Below the pieces are notes generated by a model that did not search any database, was not told the DNA's origin, and was given only the letters and a program-made list of their open reading frames with translations. A program made the translations under genes and the position numbers. From positions 69,902,041-69,966,040 of the forward strand of contig CM077598.1 of assembly GCA_039654915.1 (NCBI GenBank): 64,000 nt of DNA, given 5' to 3'. Positions 19,285-29,000 of this stretch are shown here, one piece after another (position 1 is the stretch's first letter; the number at the start of each line of letters is the position of its first letter). Origin of the DNA: Aquilaria yunnanensis (lineage: Eukaryota > Streptophyta > Magnoliopsida > Malvales > Thymelaeaceae).

Positions 19285-20540
19285 TTGCTCTTGTGGGCTG
19301 AGATGCTTCGTTTCTTTTGCCAGACAGGTTTTGCTTTCAGGGTTACTTTGAGGCTATGCTGTATTATGCCAGAGTTTACCCCTGGCATATCTTTCGGCGA
19401 GTAGGCAAACAGATCTTTATTTTTCAGCAGAAAAGATACAAGGTTTTCCTTCTCACCTTCGGCCAAGCTCTTCCCTATTCGGGTAGATTATCTTGGGATA
19501 ACTACTATTGTTTCCATTTCAGCTTTCACGAGATCTTCTTCATTGCCTTTTTCTGACGCCTTTGCCTCCATTGTTTGTGCGAAGTTGCTGGCCGGGGCCT
19601 TTCGTGCTTTCACAAACACCTTTCTGACCTCGGCCTGGTCTATGAAGATCTCTGCATCTCCATCCTTGGTGGCGAATGTGACAGTCAAGTACTTCACATC
19701 AGGCCGAATGTGCAGGTTTCCCTGTTTCTGCCTTCCAAGGATGGCCTTGTACGAGGACGGGACGTCCATGACGATGAACCTCGCCATTGTGGAGGTGTAC
19801 AACTCAGCTGCTCCGTCGACCGAAGTTCCTCTCATCATCATTGGGAGGTCGATCCATCCGAGAACAGGCAGTTCGGATGGTCCAACCCCGAAGGTGGGTG
19901 AGGTGACTGGCTTAAGCCCGCTGCTGGAGATGCCCAAGCCCGGCAGTAAGTGCGAGAATAGGACGTTTGCATTTGATCCGTCATCAAGCAGCACCCTTTT
20001 GACGTCCCAGTTCCCTATCCTTGCCATGATCAACAGCGGATCGTCGTGGGGAAAGATGACGGTGGATCCATCTTTGCGGGCCAGCTTCTTTGCTGGATTT
20101 TGATATTCCATGACTGCAATTTCTCTGGCCTTCCGCTTTTTTTCTGAGGATGGGAGCCCCGTGGTGATTGTTTGGATAACCCCTGTCGGAGGTGGAGGGC
20201 GCCTTTTTAGACTTCGGTTTCTACGCCTGTCGGAGTCATAGTCCTCATCTTCGGCCCTTTCTTCCTCCACTTTTCTGCCATTTGGGGATGGCATCCGCAG
20301 GTATTTCCGAAGTTGGCCCTGCTTTATCAGCGACTCTATGTACTTCTTCAGCTGGAAGCAATCCTCGGTGTCATGACCGTGGTCACGATGAAACTGGCAG
20401 AACTTCTTTGCATTCTTTTTATTTTCGGCGGTCATGGCCCTTGGCCGCCGAATCTGCGTCCCTTGCCTTTCCAGCGCCATGACGATGTTGGTCCGTGTAG
20501 TGCTCAGTGGTGTGAAACTTTGGGGTTTCCTTCCCCGCAT
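19285..20540 (-). pseudogene. Protease and RT leader of element B (right of element C)
   Basis: This continues the pol of B interrupted at 8078. Reading leftward from 20540 it has a zinc-knuckle-like FCQFHRDHGHDTEDC, a basic stretch, and the protease with VLLDDGSNANVLF; the RT leader AYSPKDMPGVNSGIIQHSL ends at the TTGCT duplication. The main frame (20540-19488) ends after IVVIPR at TAA, by a change relative to E (LILGQSTRIGK). The frame is open again from 19466. In the gag-protease link near 20578 the stop TAA replaces a Gln codon. Confidence 0.8.
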
Positions 20541-21488
20541 CCTCCGAGGCCGTCCTGCCTGTTCGGTCGGATGTCGAGCTTATTGATTGGACCCTTCGGC
20601 GCGGTGGTGATCGGACTTCGGCCCAGCCATTCTTAGTTCCTCGGCGGTCATGTGCTATTCTGCCCTTCGGTAAAATTCTCTGAGGGTCTCCGGGGGTCCT
20701 TTGAGTACTCATAAAACAGCTGTGAGTCTCGCCGAAGGCCCCATGTCATGGCAAGAATGCAGATTTCGGGCCGAAAGTCGGGGACACTAAGAGCTTCCCT
20801 GTTGAATCTTTCGACATAGTCTCAGATGGTTTCTCCGTTCCTCTGCTCTATGTCGAACATCTGGATAGGCATCTTCGCAGTAGGTCGACTCCCAATGAAT
20901 TACTGCGTGAAGGCCGTGTACAACTCCTGGAACTCAGTGATGGTCCCTGAAGGCAATGAATTGTACCATGCAGTTGCTGGCCCTCTGAGGGTGACTTCGA
21001 AGCACTTGCACATGGTAGCGTCGTCAGCACCGTACATTATCATGCTGCGTCTGTACTTCGTCAGATGGGCCTGTGGATCAGTACGGCCATCATAAATCTC
21101 CAACCGAGGTACTCTGAAGTCACCTGGCATGGCTGCCTCGGCCACGGTCCGGGTGAACGGGGACCCATCTTCGCAGAAGGCTCCCGTGAGCCTGTCCCAA
21201 ACGGGTTTTCTGGCCATTTGTTTCTCCACCCTATCTAGCCGTGCTAATATCCTCTCCATAAGCACGGTGGCACTAGGCCCTTCTTCAGGGAAGGGAGATC
21301 GTCGGCGCCTCTTCAGGGAGCGAGTTCGGCGCTGAGGGGGCGGGGACCTCGCCTTAGGCGATGAACTCCTTCGCTGTGAGACTTTCGGTCGTTTGGACCA
21401 AGTTTGTCCCACAGGCCGTTTCCCGAGGGGTATATTCTCCGTGGACGACTCTTCTCGCGGGTCTACACTTCCCGAACTGCGATGGGTC
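20541..21488 (-). pseudogene. gag of element B, middle part
   Basis: The minus strand encodes the capsid-like part of gag: DFRVPRLEIYDGRTDPQAHLTKYRRSMIMYGADDATMCKCFEVTL, then TAWYNSLPSGTITEFQELYTAFTQ. This ends at a TAA near 20900 where a Gln codon is expected; further downstream a Gln codon in the ETIRDY region is also changed. The right end is the GGGTC target duplication (21484-21488) of solo LTR D1, and the N-terminal part of the same gag continues at 22913. Confidence 0.8.
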
Positions 21489-22912
21489 TGTTGGGTTTCG
21501 GGAGCCAAACAGCGCAGCGGAATTTAACCGAAACCCTCCAGGATCCAAGTGAAACGGGGTAAACCGGGTGTTCCAAAATTTCATACCTAATTTACGGTTG
21601 AGATCTGTCACTCAACTGTAGAGTCGAATCACAAAACCTGAACAGTTGGTGTGTTCAGGCTCTCTATGGTATCCACACGAGCCTCTCGGGATCACCACGC
21701 TTCCACCACGTCCCGGCAGATGCGTTTCTCTTGCGCTCACAGTGCTAGCTTACGTCCTCCAAGGAATTGCAAGAGAAGAGTGCGGCTGTCCTTTTGGGAG
21801 GCTAGGGCAAGGAGACCTGCAAATTTCTCACTTAAAAGTTGTATTTATAGTGAGACTCAACTTCCAGGCCTAATGGGTTTCAAAGCCCTAATCCAATTAG
21901 GATTTAATTTCGGGCTTAATAATGGCTCAACTCCTTGGCCCATTATTAATACGAAATTAAAGTGAAACCATAACCCAAATAATTAGCCCATGCACTCTAA
22001 TGATCCAAATAGCTCTATGTGTGCGACCCAATAGGCTCTTGCCATGTTGGCAATGATCATAAATCACATTTATGATCATAAGCAATGAGCGGTGTCTAGC
22101 AACACATCATTGCTACCCAAGTGACAAGATTGTCGGTGAATCGACTAAACCTTTATGATCATCACCGATATATGCCATTGTCCCTTTCTCCAAGATATCA
22201 AGACTAAGCACGAGACATGGAATGTGTCACTCTCGTATAGCCCAATCTTTGGTTTCTTGATTACCGAGTAGACCAACTTAAACTGATGACATTGATATCA
22301 TATATCAACTCATCGGAGCATGGCCATGCATTTTCTAAGTCTCACTCTATCAAGGGGCCCAAAGATATCACTCCCGTTACATAGGAGGGACAAATCCCAT
22401 CTTGATCATACAAATCCCTCCACATGATATGTGACATACCCAATGACCTCCTTCAAGTTCACTCAGTTACGAGCAACAAAGGAAAGTATCAAAGTATGTG
22501 ACTCACATGTAGGGAACCTTGGTGATCTTAGGTCGAAGGACTACATATACCATGATCACTATAAGAATCACTTGTGGCACTCATATAACGATCCATGAAG
22601 TGTTCTCATGGTGGGTCGGTCTAGTACACAAGTTCTCCAACTTGCACCCATATGTAGTCATGTAGACTACATATCTCATATTAGTCTCCACATATGCTAG
22701 TCATTATGTATTATTGCAACCCGCTCCACAATAATACTAGACTAGGGACGTTTAAGAATATCATTATTCTAGGGTTACAATTATGTTTATTACGTTACGC
22801 AGAAACAAAACAACAAACAAAATTGCTGGATTAATGCCTCAATAAAACATCATGACTCAATGTGCAAAAATACAATCATCTTATGATTGGCTTTTTGGGC
22901 ACAACACTAACA
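21489..22912 (+). mobile_element. Solo LTR D1
   Basis: 1424 bp, TGTTGGGTTTCGGGAGCC at the left and GGGCACAACACTAACA at the right, flanked by perfect GGGTC repeats (21484-21488, 22913-22917). With TG...CA ends, 5-bp target duplications and no internal domain, it fits a solo LTR. Three more copies lie at 47060, 52862 (inverted) and 56252. It holds a TATA-like TATTTATA (21842-21849), a 12-bp perfect hairpin (22053-22079) and a 10-bp hairpin (22650-22674). Ends and duplication size do not separate Copia from Gypsy. Reading frames inside it, such as a 104-codon one at 21651, also occur in D2 and D4 but have no known domain, and I do not call them genes. Confidence 0.88.
22053..22079. repeat. Perfect 12-bp hairpin in D1
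   Basis: ATGATCATAAAT, loop CAC, then ATTTATGATCAT. The same hairpin is present in D2, D3 and D4 at the equivalent place. Each arm contains TGATCA, itself a palindrome. Confidence 0.85.
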
Positions 22913-23252
22913 GGGTCGACCTCTAACTTTTCTCCCAAGGGCGTGCAGGTGAGGGAGGTCTTTGGGCCTGTGTCTGCTGTGACCACCTTCGGTCGATCTG
23001 CTGTGTCATTTCGGCCACGACCGAACACTGAAACTCCCTCATAAAGCTCATAGTGATTACTAGAGGGCGATCTTCCTCGGATGCAGAAGTCCCTGGGAGT
23101 GTTTGCTCAGCAGTCGGTTGTGTCTCAGGCACGGACGGAGACTTCGGGAGTCCCTTGTCCTTAGAACGCCGAGTTTCAACGATGGCAATCTCAGAGCGGG
23201 TTCCCACAGACGGCGCCAAATGATGGCCGGGGGCCTCATCGTTTAAAGTCAT
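22913..23252 (-). pseudogene. gag of element B, N-terminal part
   Basis: From ATG 23252-23250 in the remnant LTR the frame reads [20 protein letters not shown] across the primer site. It continues with SKDKGLPKSPSVPETQP, then MSFMREFQCSVVAEMTQQIDRRW, and a Pro/Arg-rich stretch that ends in a stop near 22923, close to the D1 insertion at 22912/22913. In this copy the sequence past the primer site is otherwise open. Confidence 0.8.
23199..23220 (-). other. Primer binding site of element B
   Basis: The minus strand reads TTTGGCGCCGTCTGTGGGAA and beyond, directly inside the 71-bp LTR remnant. It is identical to the sites of C and E, and it confirms that 23221 is a true LTR edge. Confidence 0.8.
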
Positions 23253-23291
23253 GGTGACTGTTGGAGAGACTTCTAGGAGGAAGAACGCCTG
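23221..23291 (-). repeat. Remnant of the 5' LTR of element B
   Basis: 71 bp starting TGATGGCC match the first 73 bp of the 3' LTR at 416, with one substitution and a shorter G run. The match stops near 23291, inside GAACGCCTGGA, and goes on as sequence of element F's LTR. About 800 bp of this LTR are missing. The change-over is interpreted as a deletion breakpoint. Confidence 0.85.
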
Positions 23292-23985
23292 GAAGAACCC
23301 CTGTAAAGAGAGGGCCTCAGCACCCTCGGGCAAGCCGGATAGGCGCTACCCTCAGGAAACCCATGGGACTAACTTCGGTCAAAACCGGTCACCACCATTC
23401 CCGAGGGTGACCTCGCACCGACCTCACGTGCCTAAAACCACCTTCGGATACTCTTTAGGCCACCCTCGGAGCGCGCTCACGAAGTGCCATCATCAGGTAC
23501 CCGAGCTGACCTCGGGAGAGCCCAACCGATGGTGCCTCGTACAAACAAGGGACCTCCCTCCAAAGGAGCTCCTGTCCCCGAATGAGCTTTGTACTCTGAA
23601 GGAGTTCGGTCCCCCAAAAAGGCCACGTGGACATATGACAAAATGGCTGAGGAGCCTCTAACACAAAAGCCTCACACACGCCCCTCACACAGGCACCCTT
23701 GCCACAGCAACTCCGCCGGCACCCTTGGTGGAGGAGCGCTCTGCAGACGTATGGACTAAATTGGGCCGAACACGTGTCACCATCTCAGTAGGCTATGTCA
23801 AACGGCCTTCTCCTTGCACCCTCCTATAAATACTTGCACAGTGCTTTCATAAGGACCAAGATGAGGTAACAAGGAATTCTTGCTATACTCTGCTTACTAT
23901 TCCCTTTCTCTACTCTCACAAAGTACTGACATGGGCGTCGGAGGCTCCTCCCCCGGAAAATACTCCGGGGAGCTCCTAACCGTTG
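23292..23985 (+). repeat. 5' LTR of element F, left part (5' truncated)
   Basis: Matches F's 3' LTR from about 44456 to 45169 with frequent substitutions and one indel of about 20 bp. The first roughly 91 bp of the LTR are missing at the breakpoint near 23291. A TATA box (TATAAATA, 23825-23832) lies in CACCCTCCTATAAATACTTG, as in the 3' copy. Its right edge is the CGTTG target duplication (23981-23985) of element E. Confidence 0.85.
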
Positions 23986-24851
23986 TGATAGACAAAGGCT
24001 ATCGCCTCTATCTGGCCGAACTCCCTACCACAAGAATGGCCAGAAGAAACTGGCGCTACCCGCGTGAAGGTGGGATCATACACCCCGGGAGATAGCCGAA
24101 GAGCTCCGAGCCCGGCACGCCAAGAAACTTTAGGATACTACTAGCCCCCCGAGGTTGCAAACAGATCGCCGTCAGAAAAGAGGCACCAGCTATTGCGGGC
24201 TGAACATGATCTCCCCGAAGGCGGAACTCCCTGAAGCTGGGTACCCCCGAACTGAGGGTGTGTTTCCCGAAGAGGCACCGTCCGTACCAAAGGACGACCT
24301 CGCCCAGGGACCTCGGGAGTACGGTAGGAGCATTTAAGGAAGCCTCTGACACGTCCTTTCACAAACGTCATAAAGCCGCCTCAATAGGCGCTCTGACACG
24401 CTGACGCCATCAAAATCACATCATGGCCCATCTCAGCACAAGACTCAAGGCAACTTGCTACCAGCTATCTGTCCCCTACGCCCAGAAACTCAGGGAACAT
24501 CCGACCGAACATGTGTCGCGATCTGAACGGGCTAGGTACTCCTATAAATACCAGGAAATAAATACTTGGCAGGAGGCTGGTTGGCAAAGGTCTGACTCCC
24601 AGACTCTGAGAAAATCACCAGGCGAGACTCTTCAGCCCCTTTGTGCTATTTCCTCTGCCTCTTTCTCAGCCACCACTGACTTGGGCGTCGGAGGCTCCCA
24701 CCCCGGAAACACATTCCGGGGGCCTCCTAACCCACTTTTTCTAAGCATCTGAGGTACACTCCCAAGGGCGAACCATCCTCAAGGCGTTCTTCCACCTAGA
24801 AGTCTCTCCACCAGTCACCATGACTCTAAACGATGAGGCCCCCGGCCATCA
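23986..24851 (+). repeat. 5' LTR of element E
   Basis: 866 bp, TGATAGAC...GGCCATCA. The TATA box TATAAATA is at 24543-24550. It contains one copy of the 12-bp GCATTTAAGGAA unit where the 3' LTR has two. The start hairpin has one mismatch here (GATAGAC against GGCTATC). Confidence 0.93.
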
Positions 24852-26050
24852 TTTGGCGCCGTCTGTGGGAACCCGCTCTGAGATTGCCGTCGTTGACACT
24901 CGGCATTCTAAGGACAAGGGACTCCCGAGGTCTCCGTCTGCGCCTAAGACACAACCGGCTGCTGAGCAAACACTCCCAGGGACTTCTGCGTCCGAGGAAG
25001 ACTGCCCTCTAGTAATCACTATGAGCTTTATGAGGGAGTTTCAGCGTTCGGTCGTGGCCGAAATGACACAGCAGATCGACCGAAGATGGTCACAGTAGGC
25101 ACAGGCCCAAAGACCTCCCTCACCTGCACGCCCTCGGGAGAAGAGTCAGAGGTCGACTCATTACAGTTCGGGAAGCGTAGACCCACGCGAAGAGTCATCC
25201 ACAGAAAATACGCCCCTCGGGAAACAGCCTGTGGGGCAGAAGAGGTCTGAGCGACCAAGGGTTTTGCAGCAAAGAAGTTCGGTGCCTGAGGCGAGGTCCC
25301 TGTCCCCTCAGCGCCGAACTCGTTCCCCGAAGAGGCTTCGACAATCTCGCTTCCCTGAAGAAGGGCCTACTGCCACAGTGCTTATGGAGAGGATATTAGC
25401 ACGGCTAGAAAGGGTGGAGAAAGAAATGACCAGAAAACCCGTTTGGGCCAGACTTTCGGGAACATTCTGCGAAGATGACTCCCCATTCATTCAGGCCGTT
25501 GTTGAGGCAGCCATGCCAGGTGACTTCAGAGTACCTCGGTTGGAGGTTTATGATGGCCGTACTGATCCACAGGCCCATCTGATAAAGTACATACGCAACA
25601 TGATAATGCACGGTGCTGACGACGCTACCATGTGCAAGTGCTTCGAAGTCACCCTCACAGGGCCAGTAACTGCGTGGTACAATTCATTGCCTTCAGGGAC
25701 CATCACTGAGTTCCAGGAGTTGTCCACGGCCTTCACATAGCAATTCATTGGGAGTCGACCTACTGCGAAGATGCCTGTCCAGATGTTCGATATAAAGCAG
25801 AGGAACGGAGAAACAATCCGAGACTATGTCGAAAGATTCAACAGGGAAGCTCTGAGCATCCCAGACTTCCGGCCCGAAATCCGCATTCTTGCCATGACAC
25901 GAGGCCTTCGGCGAGACTCACAGCTATTCTATGAGTTCTCAAAGGACCCCTCGGAGACCCTCGGAGAATTTTACCGAAGGGAAGAATAGCACATGACCGC
26001 TGAGGAACTAAGAATGGCTGGGCCGAAGTCCGATCACCACCGCGCCGAAG
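24820..26050 (+). pseudogene. gag of element E with three CAG-to-TAG stops
   Basis: The frame starts at ATG 24820 within the LTR ([18 protein letters not shown]), passes through the primer site and continues into gag: MSFMREFQRSVVAEMTQQIDRRW, an Arg/Ser-rich part, FRVPRLEVYDGRTDPQAHL, TAWYNSLPSGTITEFQELSTAFT, RFNREALSIPDFRPEIRILAMTRGLRRDSQLFYEFSKD. It is broken by TAG at 25096-25098, 25738-25740 and 25987-25989. At each place the sister copies have CAG (Gln). Beyond the third stop the frame runs straight into protease, so gag and pol were fused in frame in the ancestor. The boundary at 26050 is approximate. Confidence 0.85.
24852..24873 (+). other. Primer binding site of element E
   Basis: TTTGGCGCCGTCTGTGGGAA directly follows the 5' LTR and is identical to the sites in B and C. 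The first bases match a tRNA end GGCGCCA. Confidence 0.8.
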
Positions 26051-29000
26051 GGTCCAATCAGCAAGCTCGGCATCCGATCGAACAGGTAGGACGACCTCGG
26101 AGGATGCGGGGAAGGAAACCCCAAAGTTTCACACCACTGAGCACTACACGGACCAACATCCTCATGGCGCTGGAAAGGCAAGGGACGCAGATTCGGCGGC
26201 CAAGGGCCATGACCGCCGATAATAAGAAGAATGCAAAAAAGTTCTGCCAGTTTCATCGCGACCACGGTCATGACACCGAAGACTGCTTCCAGCTGAAGAA
26301 GTACATAGAGTCGTTGATAAAGCAGGGCCAACTTCGGAAATACCTACGGATGCCATCCCCGAAAGGCAGAAAAGTGGAGGAAGAAAGGGCCGAGGATGAG
26401 GACTATGACTCGGACAGGCGGAGAAACCGAAGTCCAAAAAGGCGCCCTCCACCTCCGACAGGGGTCATCCAAACAATCACCACGGGGCTCCCATCCTCGG
26501 AAAGAAAGCGGAAGGCCAGAGAAATTGCAGTCATGGAATATCAAAATCCAGCAAAGAAGCTGGCCCGCAAAGATGGATCCACGTCGTGTTCCCCCACGAT
26601 GATCCGTTGCTAATCATGGCGAGGATAGGGAACTGGGACGTCAAAAGGGTACTACTTGATGATGGACCAAATGCGGACATCATATTCTCGCACTTACTAA
26701 CGAGCTTGGGCATCTCCAGCAGCGAGCTTAAGCCAGTCACCTCGCCCACCTTCGGGGTTGGACCATCCGAACTGCCCGTTCTCGGATGGATCGACCTCCC
26801 ACTAATGATGAGAGGGACTTCGGTAGATGGAGCAACTGAGTTGTACGCCTCCACAATGGCGAGGTTCATCGTCATGGACCTCCCGTCCTCGTACAACGCC
26901 ATCCTTGGAAGGCAGACACAGGGAAACCTGCACATTCGCCCTGATGTGAAGTACTTGACTGTCACATTCGCCACCAAGGATGGAGATGCAGAGATCTTCA
27001 TAGACCAGGCCGAGGTAAGAAAGGTGTTTATGAAAGAACGAAAGGCCCCGGCGAGCAACTTTGCACAAACAATGGAGGCAAAGGCGTCAGAAAAAGGCAA
27101 AGAAGAAGATCTCGCAAAAGCGGAAATGGAAACAGCAGAACTTATCCTAGGACAATCTACCCGAATAGGGAAGAGCTTGGCCGAAGGTGAGAAGGAAAAC
27201 CTTGTATCTTTTCTGCTGAAAAATAAAGATCTGTTTGCCTACTCGCCAAAAGATATGCCAGGGGTAAACTCTGGCATAATACAGGATAGCCTCAAAGTAA
27301 GCCTGAAAGCAAAACCTGTCTGGCATAAGAAACGAAGCATCTCAGCCCACAAGAGCAACTTTGTCAAAACTGAGGTTCAGCGTCTGTTAGACGCCAAAGT
27401 CATCAGGGAGGTGAAGTACCCCGAATGGTTAAGCAACGTGGTCATTGCCACAAAAGAAGGTAGCAGCAAACTCCGGATGTGCATCGACCTCAGAAACTTG
27501 AACGATGCTTGCCCGAAAGACTCATACCCTCTGCCGCCAATAGATCAACTCGTAGATTCAACTGCCGAATATGGGCGCCTAAGTTTCCTAGATGCCTTCA
27601 GTGGCTACCATCAAATAAGGATGGACCCCGAAGATGAAGAAAAAACCGCCTTCATCATCGAGGGAGGAACATACTGCTATGTCAGGATGCCCTTCGGGCT
27701 AAAAAATGCAGGAGCCACCTACCAAAGGTTGATGAACAAGGTCTTTAAGGACCAAATGGGGAGAAACATGGAGGTGTATGTTGATGATATGATAGTCAAG
27801 AGCAAGCTGCCTAGCTATCACGTTGCAGATCTAGAGGAAACCTTCCAAAAGCTCAGAACCTTCGGAATTCGGCTTAATCCTGAAAAGTGCATCTTCGGGG
27901 TAACCTCGGGAAAATTCCTTGGGTACATGGTATCCGAAAGAGTCATTGACGCCAACCCCGAGAAGATTAAGGCGCCGCTTGAGTTCCAAACTCCTGCCAC
28001 AGTCAAAGACGTGCAGAGGCTCACCAGAAGAATAACCTCCCTGAGCAGATTTATTTCCAGGTACAGAGATAGATGTCGACCTTTCTTCAAAGTCCTCACA
28101 AAGGCAGCAAAAATGGAAGGCGACCTCGGAAGGAATAATCACCCTTGGGGTGAAGATTGCCAAAAGGGCTGGGAGGAACTCAAAGTCTACTTGGCTAGCC
28201 TGCCGACTCTGCGACAACCTCGGGAGGGAGAGCCCCTCGTTTTGTACCTCGCCGTCACGGAAAAAGCTGTAAGCTCGGTCATCGTGAAAGAAGAAGCGCC
28301 AAAGCAATGGCCAGTTTATTACATCATCAAATCCCTGCATGGCGCCGAAGTCAGGTACCCTCTGCTTCAAAAAGCTATATACACCTTGGTACTTGCAGGG
28401 AGAAGGCTGCGACCATACTTTCAGGCTCACCCCATCATCGTCCGAAGTAGTCTACCACTACGGGATGTTATGAAGAAAGTTGATCATTCGGGAAGGCTCT
28501 CCAAATGGTGCATAGAGCTTGGCGAACACGAAATCATATATTAACCTCGGAAGGCCATAAAAGCTCAAGCACTGGCAGATTTTATCGCCGAAGTTCCCAC
28601 CACTAAGGAAAGCCACTTGGATCCCAACGGAGGTGAGCCAGAGTGGACCATGCATGTTGACGGAGCCTCAGGATCCAAACACCAAGGAGCTGGAGTAATT
28701 ATCAGAGGACCCGAAGGCCTAGAGGTAAAGAAGGCAGAGTATGAAGCCCTCATAGCGGGATTACGCTTGGCCAGAAGGATTGGCGTGAGAAACTTAAAAG
28801 CTCACAGCGATTCCCAGCTGGTAGTTCGGCAGACGGCAGGAGATTATGGGGCGAAGGACCCAATCTTGGCAAAATACCATGAGCTGGTAGCAAAGCTCAT
28901 CCAAGAGTTTGACGCCGTACGGATCGAAAATGTACCTCGGCGGAATAACACTGAGGCGGATTGCTTGGCGAAGTCAAAAACATACACCGAGGTGCTAGAT

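Larger units (their letters stand above)
416..23291 (-). mobile_element. Tat-like Ty3/gypsy element B, host of nested elements C and D1
   Basis: This element reads right to left: remnant 5' LTR (23221-23291), primer site, gag (22913-23252 and 20541-21488), protease (to 19285), pol (5139-8078), tandem repeats, an antisense gene on the plus strand (2049-4482), polypurine tract and 3' LTR (416-1292). Element C (8079-19284) splits pol and solo LTR D1 (21489-22912) splits gag, each with a perfect 5-bp target duplication. Without the inserts B would be about 10.3 kb plus the lost LTR part. It sits in the Athila integrase at 415/416. The left target copy would be CACTT (411-415); the right one is lost in the deletion at 23291. 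All its genes carry stops or frameshifts. Confidence 0.88.

Noticed and set aside
21651..21965. A 104-codon frame that recurs in D1, D2 and D4 (21651, 47221, 56414)
   Set aside because: The copies are recent duplicates, so the frame is kept by descent. It has no known domain and is not kept in the more diverged D3.
23251..23661. A 136-codon plus-strand frame over the B/F junction
   Set aside because: It crosses a deletion breakpoint between two LTRs and is a chance fusion.
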